A DNA stretch of 64,000 nucleotides from Candidatus Scatomonas merdigallinarum. Lineage in GTDB: Bacteria; Bacillota; Clostridia; Lachnospirales; Lachnospiraceae. Positions 54,410-61,979 of the stretch are shown piece by piece. The translations under genes and the position numbers were made by a program. The stretch is from NCBI GenBank assembly GCA_018716305.1, contig DVKB01000009.1, forward strand, positions 1 through 64,000. The letters are read 5' to 3'. The notes under the pieces were generated by a model. The model saw nothing but the letters and a program-made list of their open reading frames with translations. It had not been told where the DNA came from and did no database searches. Each line of letters opens with the position of its first letter. The first letter of the stretch is position 1.

Positions 54410-54500
54410 AGTCTGATCCCTCCAAATTTACATAAAATTTACGTTCATTTAACCTGGATTTGTCTGTACGGTTCTAAGGCCAGTTGATATCATTTTACAT

Positions 54501-54672
54501 ATTATGAGACAAGCGGCAAAAGGGCATGCGGGCTGCGCTGGCGCAGACAAGCATGACTTTATGGCGCGCAAAACACCGAAAAGGAGCCATTTTTCGCAGA
54601 AAAATGAGCGGATTTGAGGTGTTTTTAGGATTGCGGGAGCACGAAGTGCGGAGCAATCCGTGTCTCATGCCC
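54501..54672 (+). repeat. Palindromic intergenic repeat, full-length copy
   Basis: About 170 bases bounded by ATGAGACA (54504-54511) and its complement TGTCTCAT (54661-54668), extended inward by GGGCATG and CATGCCC-type arms. Inside are two further palindromes: CTGCGC-TG-GCGCAG, and GGATTGC..GCAC-GAA-GTGC..GCAATCC. It has no transposase gene and looks like a MITE or REP-type element. Most of the 409-base gap between the GNAT gene and sigI is this repeat. Confidence 0.8.
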
Positions 54673-54688
54673 ATTTGTCGGGCAATTT

Positions 54689-54721
54689 ATATTATGAGAC
54701 AAGCGGCAAAAGGGCATGCGG
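54689..54721 (+). repeat. Second, truncated copy of the element end
   Basis: 33 bases identical to 54499-54531, beginning ATATTATGAGACAAGCGGC, then diverging. The direct repeats are 190 bases apart and enclose the full element. Confidence 0.85.
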
Positions 54722-54769
54722 AACCTTGGAACTCTGACACTATATTATTTTTAATTGGGAGGTCTGTCA

Positions 54770-54799
54770 ACCCCGGAAAATCCGGAGATGTTCCGTATT
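54770..54799 (+). promoter_or_regulatory. SigI-type promoter upstream of sigI
   Basis: ACCCCG (54770-54775), an 18-base spacer and CGTATT (54794-54799). Bacillus subtilis SigI promoters have ACCCCC at -35 and CGAA at -10, as I recall. The same pattern with identical spacing stands before the lipoprotein gene at 56387, which supports autoregulation of sigI. An AT-rich TATATTATTTT just upstream (54751-54761) might be part of a vegetative promoter. Confidence 0.65.
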
Positions 54800-54818
54800 A
54801 CATATAAAGAGGGGCTAA

Positions 54819-55556
54819 ATGCAGAGGATGAAAAATACAGAGCATGAAATTGTAGAAATGGTCTATGCGGCTAAAACGGATACGGCGGCGGCTGACTTGC
54901 TGATCCAGAAATATCTGGGATTTATTCGCGCCGAGATGGTCAAGGCGGTTCGCAGACCGCAGAATGGATATGAGGATGAAGAAAGCATCGCCATGTTTGC
55001 TTTCTATGAAGCAATCCTGAACTATGAAAAGGGAAGAGGCGCTTTTCTGTCCTACGCGGCCAGAGCGATCCGCAGCAGATTGATCGATTACTATCGAAAA
55101 GAATGGCGGCACCGGAATCTGATTTCTCTGGATGAGCCTTTCGCCGGGGAGGAAGAGGATGCCAGCAGAAAAGATACTCTGGCAGACGGCAGGGACGAGT
55201 ATTTAGATTATGTCAATCGGGAAGCCGGTCAGAAGGAGATCCGTGAATTTGAGGAAAAACTGCGGGAATTCGGACTGTGTTTTTCCGATGTGGCGGACAA
55301 CTGTCCGAAGCAGAAGCGGACCCTGGAGGCGTGCGCCAGGGTTTTAGAATATGCCAGGGAAAATCCGCAGATTCTGGACCAGCTTCTGAGAAGCGGCCGG
55401 CTGCCTATAGGGGAACTGGCAGCGGGAACCGGTACGGACAGGAAGACCATGGAGCGGCATCGGAAATATTTGGTGGCGATCCTGTTAGCTTTTACAAATG
55501 GCTATGAGATCATTCGGGGACATCTCTGTCAGATGGATCCGGGAAGGGAGGCTTGA
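54819..55556 (+). CDS. sigI: RNA polymerase sigma factor SigI
   Basis: Alternative sigma factor of the SigI family (245 aa). Region 2 includes DEESIAMFAFYEAILNY and GAFLSYAARAIRSRLIDYYR, the -10 recognition and melting helices. The SigI-specific C-terminal domain shows EIREFEEKLREFGLCFSDV, DNCPKQKRTLEACAR and the DNA-binding end RKTMERHRKYLVAI. In Clostridium thermocellum SigI factors with RsgI partners switch on polysaccharide-degrading genes; in Bacillus SigI answers heat and wall stress. The start ATG follows AGAGGGG with a short spacer; a second ATG three codons later is an alternative. The rsgI gene begins 1 base after its stop, the usual pair. Confidence 0.95.
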   Translation: MQRMKNTEHEIVEMVYAAKTDTAAADLLIQKYLGFIRAEMVKAVRRPQNGYEDEESIAMFAFYEAILNYEKGRGAFLSYAARAIRSRLIDYYRKEWRHRNLISLDEPFAGEEEDASRKDTLADGRDEYLDYVNREAGQKEIREFEEKLREFGLCFSDVADNCPKQKRTLEACARVLEYARENPQILDQLLRSGRLPIGELAAGTGTDRKTMERHRKYLVAILLAFTNGYEIIRGHLCQMDPGREA

Positions 55557-55557
55557 A

Positions 55558-56370
55558 ATGAAATATCTTGTATTGGAAACCCACCCGGCTTACGCGATTT
55601 TGCTGGATCAGACCGGCAGATTTGTCAAAGCGGCCAACCGGCACTATCAGGTAGGAGAAACGGTGCAGAACGTGCTGGAACTTCGGGATGTTCCCGGGAA
55701 AAGCCATATCCGTCTGTACCGCCGTCTGTCGTCCGGGCTGGCAGCCGCGGCAGCCTGTTTCTGTCTGGTGTATTTCGGATATTACAGACCTAATTTTACG
55801 GCCTACGGCACGGTAAGGATGCAGATCAATCCGGATGTGGAGATGACCATCAGCAAAACGGAAAAGGTGCTGGATCTGGAAGGTTTGAATGAGGATGGCC
55901 GGAATCTGGTGTCGGATTATGAATATCAGGGCAAAGACAGAGAACAGGCCTCGGAGGAACTGATTCAGCTGGCTATGGAGATGGGGTATCTGACGGAGGG
56001 AGGAACCGTTGCTTTTACCCTTGACAGTGAGGACAGCGGCTGGCTGCAGGCGGAAGAGGAGAAAACCCTGGAGCAGATGGAGGAACGATTTGGAGAGACT
56101 ATTGTGATTCAGATCGGTCCCATGGCTGAGGAGGAGCCCATCCGGGCAGAAGAAGAGGTGGAAGTAGTGATTCCGCTTCCCACCCAGACGGAAACGCCCA
56201 CTCCCGCGGAAACTGCGGCTCCCACCCCGGTCTGGACCGCGCCCCCGGCCACGCCGGAGCCTGTCTATCCGCCGGAAACGGACGACGATGATGACGATGA
56301 CGGGGATGACGACCGGGAGGATGACAACGACGACTGGGAGGATGATGGTCCGGAGGAGGACGATGATTAA
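55558..56370 (+). CDS. rsgI: Anti-sigma-I factor RsgI
   Basis: Membrane anti-sigma factor (270 aa) that would hold SigI at the membrane. The cytoplasmic N-terminal RsgI_N domain (1-50) shows YLVLETHPAYAILLDQTGR and YQVGETVQNV. One helix spans about 58-75. Outside is the RsgI middle domain, with Asn91-Pro92 in MQINPDVEM, the peptide bond position reported to self-cleave in RsgI proteins, and GLNEDGRNLV after it. The tail is a Pro/Thr-rich stalk (about 205-240) ending in about 30 mostly Asp/Glu residues. There is no carbohydrate-binding or glycosidase domain as in C. thermocellum RsgIs. ATG 55558 is behind GGGAGG. A ligand for the poly-acidic tail is unknown; cations are a guess. Confidence 0.9.
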   Translation: MKYLVLETHPAYAILLDQTGRFVKAANRHYQVGETVQNVLELRDVPGKSHIRLYRRLSSGLAAAAACFCLVYFGYYRPNFTAYGTVRMQINPDVEMTISKTEKVLDLEGLNEDGRNLVSDYEYQGKDREQASEELIQLAMEMGYLTEGGTVAFTLDSEDSGWLQAEEEKTLEQMEERFGETIVIQIGPMAEEEPIRAEEEVEVVIPLPTQTETPTPAETAAPTPVWTAPPATPEPVYPPETDDDDDDDGDDDREDDNDDWEDDGPEEDDD

Positions 56371-56386
56371 AAAAAAGTTTTTTCCG

Positions 56387-56416
56387 ACCCCGTTTTTTCA
56401 AAAACCGATCCGTATT
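56387..56416 (+). promoter_or_regulatory. SigI-type promoter upstream of the acidic-repeat lipoprotein
   Basis: ACCCCG (56387-56392), 18 bases and CGTATT (56411-56416), the same two elements and the same spacer length as the sigI promoter. It lies 17 bases after the rsgI stop and would drive the lipoprotein, VTC, DUF4956 and CotH genes with a leader of about 50 bases. Confidence 0.68.
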
Positions 56417-56470
56417 CTTCTGGTATAAAACAAAAAGAAAAGCCTCTGAAAAAGAAAGGAGACAAAAACT

Positions 56471-57694
56471 ATGATGAAGAAGATGAACGCAAAGAGAATG
56501 GGAATCGTATTGAGCGCAGGTTTACTGGCGGCAGGACTGTCCGCCTGCGGAGCAGGAGAAAGCTCGGAAGGCAGAGACGCAAAGACAGCGCCTACCGCGG
56601 TTCCCACCCGGGAGGCGGTTCAGCCTGCGGGAACTCTGCTTCTGAGCGTGAATCCGGAGATTGAACTGGATTACGATCAGAAGGGAAATGTGCTGGCCCT
56701 GGAGGGAATTAACGCCGACGGGAAAAAAGTGGTGGAAGCCTATCCGGATTTTGAAGGAAAATCCTGCAGGGATGTGGTGGGAGATCTGGTAACGGAAATC
56801 AACGAGGCCGGTTATTTTGACACCACCATTGAGGGACATGAGAAAAATATTATTCTGAAGCTGGCTAAAGGCTCAGAGTATCCGGACGATGATTTTCTGG
56901 AAGGAATTGCCGAGGAAGTGCGGACCACCGTGGAGGCGAACCAGATCGGTTCCCAGGCGCTGGCTCTGGATGAAGACGATTATGATAAGACTCTGGGATC
57001 CAAGGGCTATATCAGCGCCGAGGCAGCCCGGGATATTATCTCCAAGCAGCTGGGCAGAACGGATCTTCAGTTTGTGGAGAAAGAATATGAACTGGATGAC
57101 GGAGTATATGAGATTGAGTTTCTTATGGACGGCGTGGGCTATGAGTATGAAGTAAACGCGGTAAACGGAAAAGTTCAGAAAGTGGAAGCTTATGATGATA
57201 CGGACTACGGTCCCAACAACGATGGCGTGACAGATTATAACGATACAGACTACGGCCCCAACAATGACGGAGTGACGGACTACGATGATACAGATTACGG
57301 CCCCAACAACGACGGAGTGACAGATTATAACGATACAGACTACGGCCCCAACAATGACGGAGTGACGGACTACGATGATACGGATTACGGCCCCAACAAC
57401 GACGGAGTGACGGACTACGATGATACGGATTACGGCCCCAACAACGACGGAGTGACGGACTACAACGATACGGACTACGGCCCGTACAACGATGGAGTGA
57501 CGGACTACAACGATACGGACTACGGCCCGTACAACGATGGAGTGACGGACTACAACGATACAGACTACGGCCCCAACAATGACGGAGTCACCGATTATTA
57601 TGACGATAATGACGGGTATACCGATTATGAGGACGATGACGACGGATATACCGATTATGAAGACGATGATGACGGATACACGGACTATGATTGA
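56471..57694 (+). CDS. Lipoprotein with RsgI-like domain, PepSY-like domain and acidic tandem repeats
   Basis: Predicted surface lipoprotein of 407 aa. The lipobox is LSAC with Cys26. After a Thr/Pro tether, residues 54-135 form an RsgI-type middle domain with SVNPEIELDYD (Asn61-Pro62, the position that self-cleaves in RsgI) and GINADGKKVVE. Residues about 178-240 form a PepSY-like fold (YISAEAARDIISKQLG, GVYEIEFLMDGVGYEYEVNA). Residues 241-375 are nine copies of a 15-residue unit, YDDTDYGPNNDGVTD with N or Y exchanges, then three 10-residue units ending GYTDYE or GYTDYD. The Asp/Asn/Gly pattern suggests cation binding. Its 3' end overlaps the VTC gene by 8 bases, so it is in that operon. I know no characterised homologue of the whole protein. 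Confidence 0.85.
   Translation: MMKKMNAKRMGIVLSAGLLAAGLSACGAGESSEGRDAKTAPTAVPTREAVQPAGTLLLSVNPEIELDYDQKGNVLALEGINADGKKVVEAYPDFEGKSCRDVVGDLVTEINEAGYFDTTIEGHEKNIILKLAKGSEYPDDDFLEGIAEEVRTTVEANQIGSQALALDEDDYDKTLGSKGYISAEAARDIISKQLGRTDLQFVEKEYELDDGVYEIEFLMDGVGYEYEVNAVNGKVQKVEAYDDTDYGPNNDGVTDYNDTDYGPNNDGVTDYDDTDYGPNNDGVTDYNDTDYGPNNDGVTDYDDTDYGPNNDGVTDYDDTDYGPNNDGVTDYNDTDYGPYNDGVTDYNDTDYGPYNDGVTDYNDTDYGPNNDGVTDYYDDNDGYTDYEDDDDGYTDYEDDDDGYTDYD
57191..57595 (+). repeat. Nine tandem 45-bp coding repeats
   Basis: Nine in-frame 45-bp units encode the 15-residue acidic repeat of the lipoprotein. Units differ at few positions, mostly GAT/AAC in the second codon and AAC/TAC in the ninth. Three shorter 30-bp units follow at 57596-57685. 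The uniformity suggests recent expansion or copy-number change. Confidence 0.95.
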
Positions 57695-58385
57695 TGTTCC
57701 GGGAGCCGTACGGTCTCTGCGCCATGAATTCAAGTATCAGATCAGCCTTCGGGAGGATCTGATACTGGCCGGGAGGCTGAGAAGCCTGCTGGAACACGAC
57801 CGGCATGCCGGGAAGGATGGTTCCTACCGGGTTACCAGCCTGTATTTTGATACTCCCTACGATCGGGCTTACCGTCAGAAGCTCAACGGAGCGGCCAGGC
57901 GGGAGAAGTTCCGGCTGCGGTACTACGGAGCGGATACGGGAGTTATCCGGCTGGAGAAAAAATACAAGATCAACGGCCTGTGCGGGAAGCGGAGCGCCCG
58001 GCTGACTCTGCGGCAGACAGAGGAGCTGCTGGCGGGAAGGATTGACTTTCTGCTAGAGAGCCGGGAGCCTCTGCTGACGGAATTTTACAGTAAGATCCGG
58101 GGACAGGGACTGGAGAAAAAAACCATTGTCTGTTATGACCGGGAGGCTTTTTGCTTTGAACCGGGCAACGTCCGGGTGACTCTGGACCGGAATGTGCGGA
58201 CCGGACTGGGAAGCACGGATTTTCTGGATACGAACCGGCTGAAGCCGGGGGCGCTGGAGAACTGTACCGTGCTGGAAGTAAAGTATGACGCGTTTCTTCC
58301 GGATCTGGTCCGCATGGCTGTCCGGGTGCCGGGAAGACAGGCGGCTGCCTGTTCCAAATACGCCCAGTGCAGGCGGTTTGACTGA
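57687..58385 (+). CDS. VTC domain protein (polyphosphate polymerase-like)
   Basis: Cytoplasmic protein of 232 aa with the triphosphate-tunnel fold of the VTC domain, which in yeast Vtc4 makes polyphosphate from ATP. Basic and acidic tunnel strands are seen: RHEFKYQIS, SLYFDTPYDRAY, REKFRLRYYG, IRLEKKYKING, VRVTLDRNVRTG and LEVKYDAFLP. Bacterial VTC proteins often stand beside DUF4956 and CotH genes, as here. ATG 57687 overlaps the lipoprotein end by 8 bases, implying translational coupling; an upstream extension would read through the repeats in another frame and is rejected. Whether it makes polyphosphate or binds another phosphate compound is not known. Confidence 0.9.
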   Translation: MIDVPGAVRSLRHEFKYQISLREDLILAGRLRSLLEHDRHAGKDGSYRVTSLYFDTPYDRAYRQKLNGAARREKFRLRYYGADTGVIRLEKKYKINGLCGKRSARLTLRQTEELLAGRIDFLLESREPLLTEFYSKIRGQGLEKKTIVCYDREAFCFEPGNVRVTLDRNVRTGLGSTDFLDTNRLKPGALENCTVLEVKYDAFLPDLVRMAVRVPGRQAAACSKYAQCRRFD

Positions 58386-58396
58386 AAGGAGTAAGT

Positions 58397-59068
58397 ATGA
58401 CATTCCAGGATATTTTTCGCTCAGACTTTCTGGAGAATATGGCCAGTATTTCTCTGCTGGATATGGTACTGGCCCTGTCCCTGTCTTTTCTGCTGGGCCT
58501 GTTTCTGTTTTTGGTTTATAAAAAAACCTACGCGGGAGTTATGTATTCCGCCAGTTTTGGAGTGACGCTCATTGCCATGGCAATGATTACCACAGTATTG
58601 ATTATGACTGTAGTCAGCAACGTAGTGCTTTCTCTGGGCATGGTGGGAGCTCTGTCTATTGTTCGCTTCCGCACTGCCATTAAGGAACCCATGGATATCG
58701 CCTTTCTCTTCTGGAGTATCGCGGTGGGAATCGTGCTGGCGGCTGGCCTGATCCCCCTGGCGGTATTCGGCAGTCTTCTGATCGGACTGGTGCTGATCCT
58801 CTTTTCTGCCGGGAAAAATGTGGATCATCCCTATATTCTTGTAATACACTGTGAAAACGGGGACCAGGAAAAAGAAATCCGGACCTTTGTGGAGGCCAGC
58901 GTAAAGCGCATGAGCCTGAAAAGCAAAAGCGTCAGTCCGGGCAGGATCGAACTGAATTATGAAATCCGTCTGCGGAAGGAAAGCAGCGAGTTTGTCAATG
59001 AACTGGACCGGCTTCCGGGAGTGTCCCAGGCGGTGCTGGTTTCCTATAACGGAGATTATATGGGGTAA
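58397..59068 (+). CDS. DUF4956 membrane protein
   Basis: Membrane protein of 223 aa with a DUF4956 domain. About four helices lie in residues 18-135, including the family hallmark GMVGALSIVRFRTAIKEPMD between helices. The C-terminal 90 residues form a soluble alpha/beta domain (ILVIHCENGDQEKEIRTFVE). It sits between the VTC and CotH genes, a conserved trio in Firmicutes; the function of DUF4956 is unknown. It starts 11 bases after the VTC stop with GGAGTAAGT as binding site. Confidence 0.9.
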   Translation: MTFQDIFRSDFLENMASISLLDMVLALSLSFLLGLFLFLVYKKTYAGVMYSASFGVTLIAMAMITTVLIMTVVSNVVLSLGMVGALSIVRFRTAIKEPMDIAFLFWSIAVGIVLAAGLIPLAVFGSLLIGLVLILFSAGKNVDHPYILVIHCENGDQEKEIRTFVEASVKRMSLKSKSVSPGRIELNYEIRLRKESSEFVNELDRLPGVSQAVLVSYNGDYMG

Positions 59069-59072
59069 CAGT

Positions 59073-60542
59073 ATGCTGAAGCATAAACATATTGACAAGA
59101 TCTGTTTCGGAGCTATGGCGGCGGCGGTACTGCTGACTCTGCTGCTGCTGTCCGGAAAGGCTCCCGGCGTTTCCAGAGCCAGTGCCAGCCCGGAATATAA
59201 AAGCCGGCTGTTTGATTCGGACCGGGTTCACACCATAGACATCCGTATGGAAGATTGGGAGACATTTCTGGAGACAGCGGCGGAGGAGACCTATTCCCCC
59301 TGTACCCTGGTGATCGACGGGGAAACTTTTGAGCAGGCGGGGCTGAGGGCCAAGGGAAATAATTCTCTGCGGCTGACTGAGGATTACGGTCTGCGCCGAT
59401 ACAGCCTGAAGGTGGAGTTTGATCACTATCAGGAGGGAAACAGCTATTACGGGCTGGATAAACTGTCCCTGGACGCTTCTTTTCAGGATAACAGTTATCT
59501 GAAGACCTATATGGTCTACGATATGATGCATTATATGCAGGTGCCCGCCCCTCTGTGCAGTTACGCGCAGGTATCTGTAAACGGGGAACCCTGGGGGCTT
59601 TTCCTGGCAGTGGAGGAGCCGGAGGAGGCATTTGCCAGACGCTGCTTCGGAAAACAGCACGGGAACCTGTACAAACCGGATTACCGTTCCCTCAAGGCGG
59701 AGAACGCGGATGTGGCTCTGCAGTATGTGGATGACGACCCGGACAGCTATGAAAATATTTTCAGAAAGGCAAAATTTGATGTGACGGAGGCAGACAAACA
59801 GAGGCTGATCCGGGCGCTGAAAATTCTGGATTCCGGAGAAAATCTGGATCAGGCGGTAAATGTGGATCAGGTGCTGCGGTATTTTACGGTGCAGGTTTTT
59901 GTCATGAACTGGGACAGTTATCTGGGACGGACCGGCCACAACTATTTCCTTTATGAGGAGGATGGAGTGATCAGCATGCTGCCCTGGGATTATAATCTTG
60001 CCTTCGGCACCTATGCTCTGGGAATGACGGATCCGATCCGGGATCCCAATATACTGATTAATTATCCTATTTTTACTCCGGCGGAAGGGGAGGTCATGAG
60101 GGAGAGGCCTCTCTATCATAACCTTATGAAAAACGACCGGTATTTTCAGCAGTATCAGAAATATTTTGACCAGTTTCTAAGGGAGTATTTTGAGAGCGGA
60201 CTGTTTTCTGTAAGGCTGCGGGAGGCGGCGGAGAGAATTGCCCCCTATGTGCGGAAGGATCCCACGGCGTTCTGTACCTGGGAAGATCATCTGCAGGCGG
60301 TGGATACCCTGGAACAGGTCTGCCTGCTGCGGGCGGAAAGCGCCAGAGGACAGCTGGAGGGAAAAATCCCCGGAACCTTCCGGGGGCAGCAGGAAGATCC
60401 GGGGGCGGGCGTGGACGCTTCCCATATAGATTTGAGAGAACTGGGAGATTTTGAAGATCTGGAACAGGCGGCGAAAAGAGCTGCCTGTTTTTATAATGGA
60501 ACAGGGAAATCCTCTTGCCTGCCGCCAGGTTCTGCACTATAA
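59073..60542 (+). CDS. CotH family kinase
   Basis: Protein kinase-like CotH family member (489 aa). Bacillus CotH phosphorylates serines in the repeat region of spore coat protein CotB. Here an N-terminal hydrophobic anchor (about 10-27) predicts an extracytoplasmic kinase domain. Seen: GLRAKGNNSLR, YSLKVEFDHY, KLSLDASFQDNSYLKTYMVY, SVNGEPWGLFLAVEEPEE, NWDSYLGRTGHNYFLY (Asp281) and LPWDYNLAFG (Asp306, metal-binding). The start is ATG 59073, 4 bases after the DUF4956 stop; a longer frame into that gene is not used. The acidic-repeat lipoprotein of the same operon, rich in Thr and Tyr, is a candidate substrate by context only. No spore coat genes are nearby. Confidence 0.9.
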   Translation: MLKHKHIDKICFGAMAAAVLLTLLLLSGKAPGVSRASASPEYKSRLFDSDRVHTIDIRMEDWETFLETAAEETYSPCTLVIDGETFEQAGLRAKGNNSLRLTEDYGLRRYSLKVEFDHYQEGNSYYGLDKLSLDASFQDNSYLKTYMVYDMMHYMQVPAPLCSYAQVSVNGEPWGLFLAVEEPEEAFARRCFGKQHGNLYKPDYRSLKAENADVALQYVDDDPDSYENIFRKAKFDVTEADKQRLIRALKILDSGENLDQAVNVDQVLRYFTVQVFVMNWDSYLGRTGHNYFLYEEDGVISMLPWDYNLAFGTYALGMTDPIRDPNILINYPIFTPAEGEVMRERPLYHNLMKNDRYFQQYQKYFDQFLREYFESGLFSVRLREAAERIAPYVRKDPTAFCTWEDHLQAVDTLEQVCLLRAESARGQLEGKIPGTFRGQQEDPGAGVDASHIDLRELGDFEDLEQAAKRAACFYNGTGKSSCLPPGSAL

Positions 60543-60543
60543 T
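60515..60543 (+). promoter_or_regulatory. larB promoter
   Basis: TTGCCT (60515-60520), 17 bases and TATAAT (60538-60543). The -10 box overlaps the cotH stop codon, so larB has its own vegetative-type promoter separate from the SigI-type one upstream. Confidence 0.72.
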
Positions 60544-60612
60544 CACTACAGATATTCCGCCGGCAGGAGATCCGGCGGGCGGAGCGGTCAGCAGGAAAGG
60601 AGTCGATAGCAC

Positions 60613-61380
60613 ATGGAAGTGACAGAACTGCTGGAAAAGGTAAAAAATCAGGAAATGACTGTGGAAGAGGCCAGGGAGCAGCTGAGGGAGCTGCCTTATG
60701 AGGACATGGGATTTGCAAAGCTGGACCATCATCGGAGGCTGCGTTCCGGGTTCGGGGAAGTGATCTATTGTGCCGGGAAAACCGTGGAACAGACGGCAAA
60801 GATTTTTCAGGCCATGGCGCGGCGGGAGACAGACGTTCTGGGAACCAGAGCTTCCCGGGAGCAGTATGAGGCGGTGAAAGCTCTGCTTCCGGACGCGCAG
60901 TATCACGAGATCGGAAGGGTTCTCCGGGTGAGAAGAAAGAAGCTGGAACCGGAAGGTCTGGTAGCCGTCTGCACCGGCGGAACTTCCGATATGCCGGTGG
61001 CGGAGGAGGCTGCCCTGACGGCGGAATTTTTCGGGGCAAGAGTAGAGCGGATCTATGATGTGGGAGTGGCGGGGATTCACCGCCTTCTGGATCAGACAGA
61101 AAAGCTGAGGAAAGCCAACTGCATCCTGGCTATCGCCGGCATGGAGGGGGCTCTGGCCACGGTGACGGCGGGGCTGGTGGACCGGCCGGTGATCGCGGTA
61201 CCCACTTCCGTGGGATACGGAGCCAGCTTCGGGGGGCTTTCCGCCCTGCTGACTATGCTGAATTCCTGCGCGGAGGGCCTGGCGGTGGTGAACATCGACA
61301 ATGGCTTCGGCGCCGGATATCTGGGGGCTCAGATCAACCGGCTGGCGCTGCGGGGAAGCACAGAGGAGAAAGGAGAGTAA
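60613..61380 (+). CDS. larB: LarB, pyridinium-3,5-biscarboxylic acid mononucleotide synthase
   Basis: Cytoplasmic enzyme (255 aa) of the first step in nickel-pincer cofactor synthesis, carboxylating nicotinic acid adenine dinucleotide for use in lactate racemase-type enzymes. Its C-terminal half resembles AIR carboxylase Pur[50 protein letters not shown] and [12 protein letters not shown]. The N-terminal helical part ([20 protein letters not shown]) is typical of LarB. No larC, larE or larA gene is in the window. A hairpin (CCGCCGG with CCGGCGG) precedes it. An acetyltransferase starts 4 bases after its stop, probably co-transcribed. Confidence 0.93.
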   Translation: MEVTELLEKVKNQEMTVEEAREQLRELPYEDMGFAKLDHHRRLRSGFGEVIYCAGKTVEQTAKIFQAMARRETDVLGTRASREQYEAVKALLPDAQYHEIGRVLRVRRKKLEPEGLVAVCTGGTSDMPVAEEAALTAEFFGARVERIYDVGVAGIHRLLDQTEKLRKANCILAIAGMEGALATVTAGLVDRPVIAVPTSVGYGASFGGLSALLTMLNSCAEGLAVVNIDNGFGAGYLGAQINRLALRGSTEEKGE

Positions 61381-61384
61381 ACAT

Positions 61385-61954
61385 ATGGATCTGGAGTCAT
61401 ATCTGGCATTTTTAAACAGCGGTCAGATGGTGGTGGGAGGCTCAGAAGTACATCAGTTTATGCACGGCGTCAGCCAGGAGGCCATCCGCATTACCGCGGA
61501 GATCAACGGCCGCTACCATGAGCCGGCGGAACTGAGGAAACTGTTTTCAGAATTGATCGGAAAGCCGGTGGACGAGAGCTTCGGCCTGTTTCCTCCGTTT
61601 TATACGGACTGCGGAAAAAACATTACAGTGGGGAAAAACGTATTTATCAATTCCTGCTGTCAGTTCCAGGATCAGGGGGGAATCACCATCGGGGACGGGA
61701 GCCTCATCGGCCATTCCGCCATCATCACCACTTTGAACCATGACTTTGCTGTGGCTCATCGGAGCAGTATGCATCCCGCTCCGGTGGTCATCGGAAAGAA
61801 TGTCTGGCTGGGCGCCAGAGTCACCATCGTACCCGGAGTGACTATCGGAGACGGGGCGATCATCGGCGCCGGCGCCGTGGTGACGAAGGATGTGCCGCCG
61901 AAAGCCGTAGCGGCGGGAGTGCCGGCAAGGGTGATCCGGATGCTGGAGGAGTAA
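61385..61954 (+). CDS. Hexapeptide-repeat acetyltransferase (maltose O-acetyltransferase/NodL type)
   Basis: Left-handed beta-helix acyltransferase of 189 aa that moves an acetyl group from acetyl-CoA to a sugar or similar acceptor. Helical N-terminus, then hexapeptide turns from about 80: [37 protein letters not shown] with the active-site His, [20 protein letters not shown] and [19 protein letters not shown]. The ending [12 protein letters not shown] is typical of the CAT/NodL group. AAAGGAGAG precedes ATG 61385; a longer frame in larB is not used. Acceptor unknown. Confidence 0.92.
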   Translation: MDLESYLAFLNSGQMVVGGSEVHQFMHGVSQEAIRITAEINGRYHEPAELRKLFSELIGKPVDESFGLFPPFYTDCGKNITVGKNVFINSCCQFQDQGGITIGDGSLIGHSAIITTLNHDFAVAHRSSMHPAPVVIGKNVWLGARVTIVPGVTIGDGAIIGAGAVVTKDVPPKAVAAGVPARVIRMLEE

Positions 61955-61979
61955 GATCCAGAGCAGACGGCCAGTGACA

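Noticed and set aside
54526..54807. 93-codon plus-strand frame between the GNAT gene and sigI
   Set aside because: It lies mostly inside the palindromic repeat, and a related frame appears in the inverted copy at 52044-52343. Both are by-products of the repeat, with no binding site or family.
57191..57691. CRISPR-like array
   Set aside because: The 45-bp units are contiguous, in frame with the lipoprotein and have no unique spacers. The 12-bp tract at 63067-63210 is rejected for the same reason.
54770..60542. Spore coat CotB/CotG/CotH locus
   Set aside because: CotH is present, but no CotB- or CotG-like Ser/Lys/Arg repeat protein or other coat gene is nearby. The acidic-repeat lipoprotein has the opposite charge and a lipobox.
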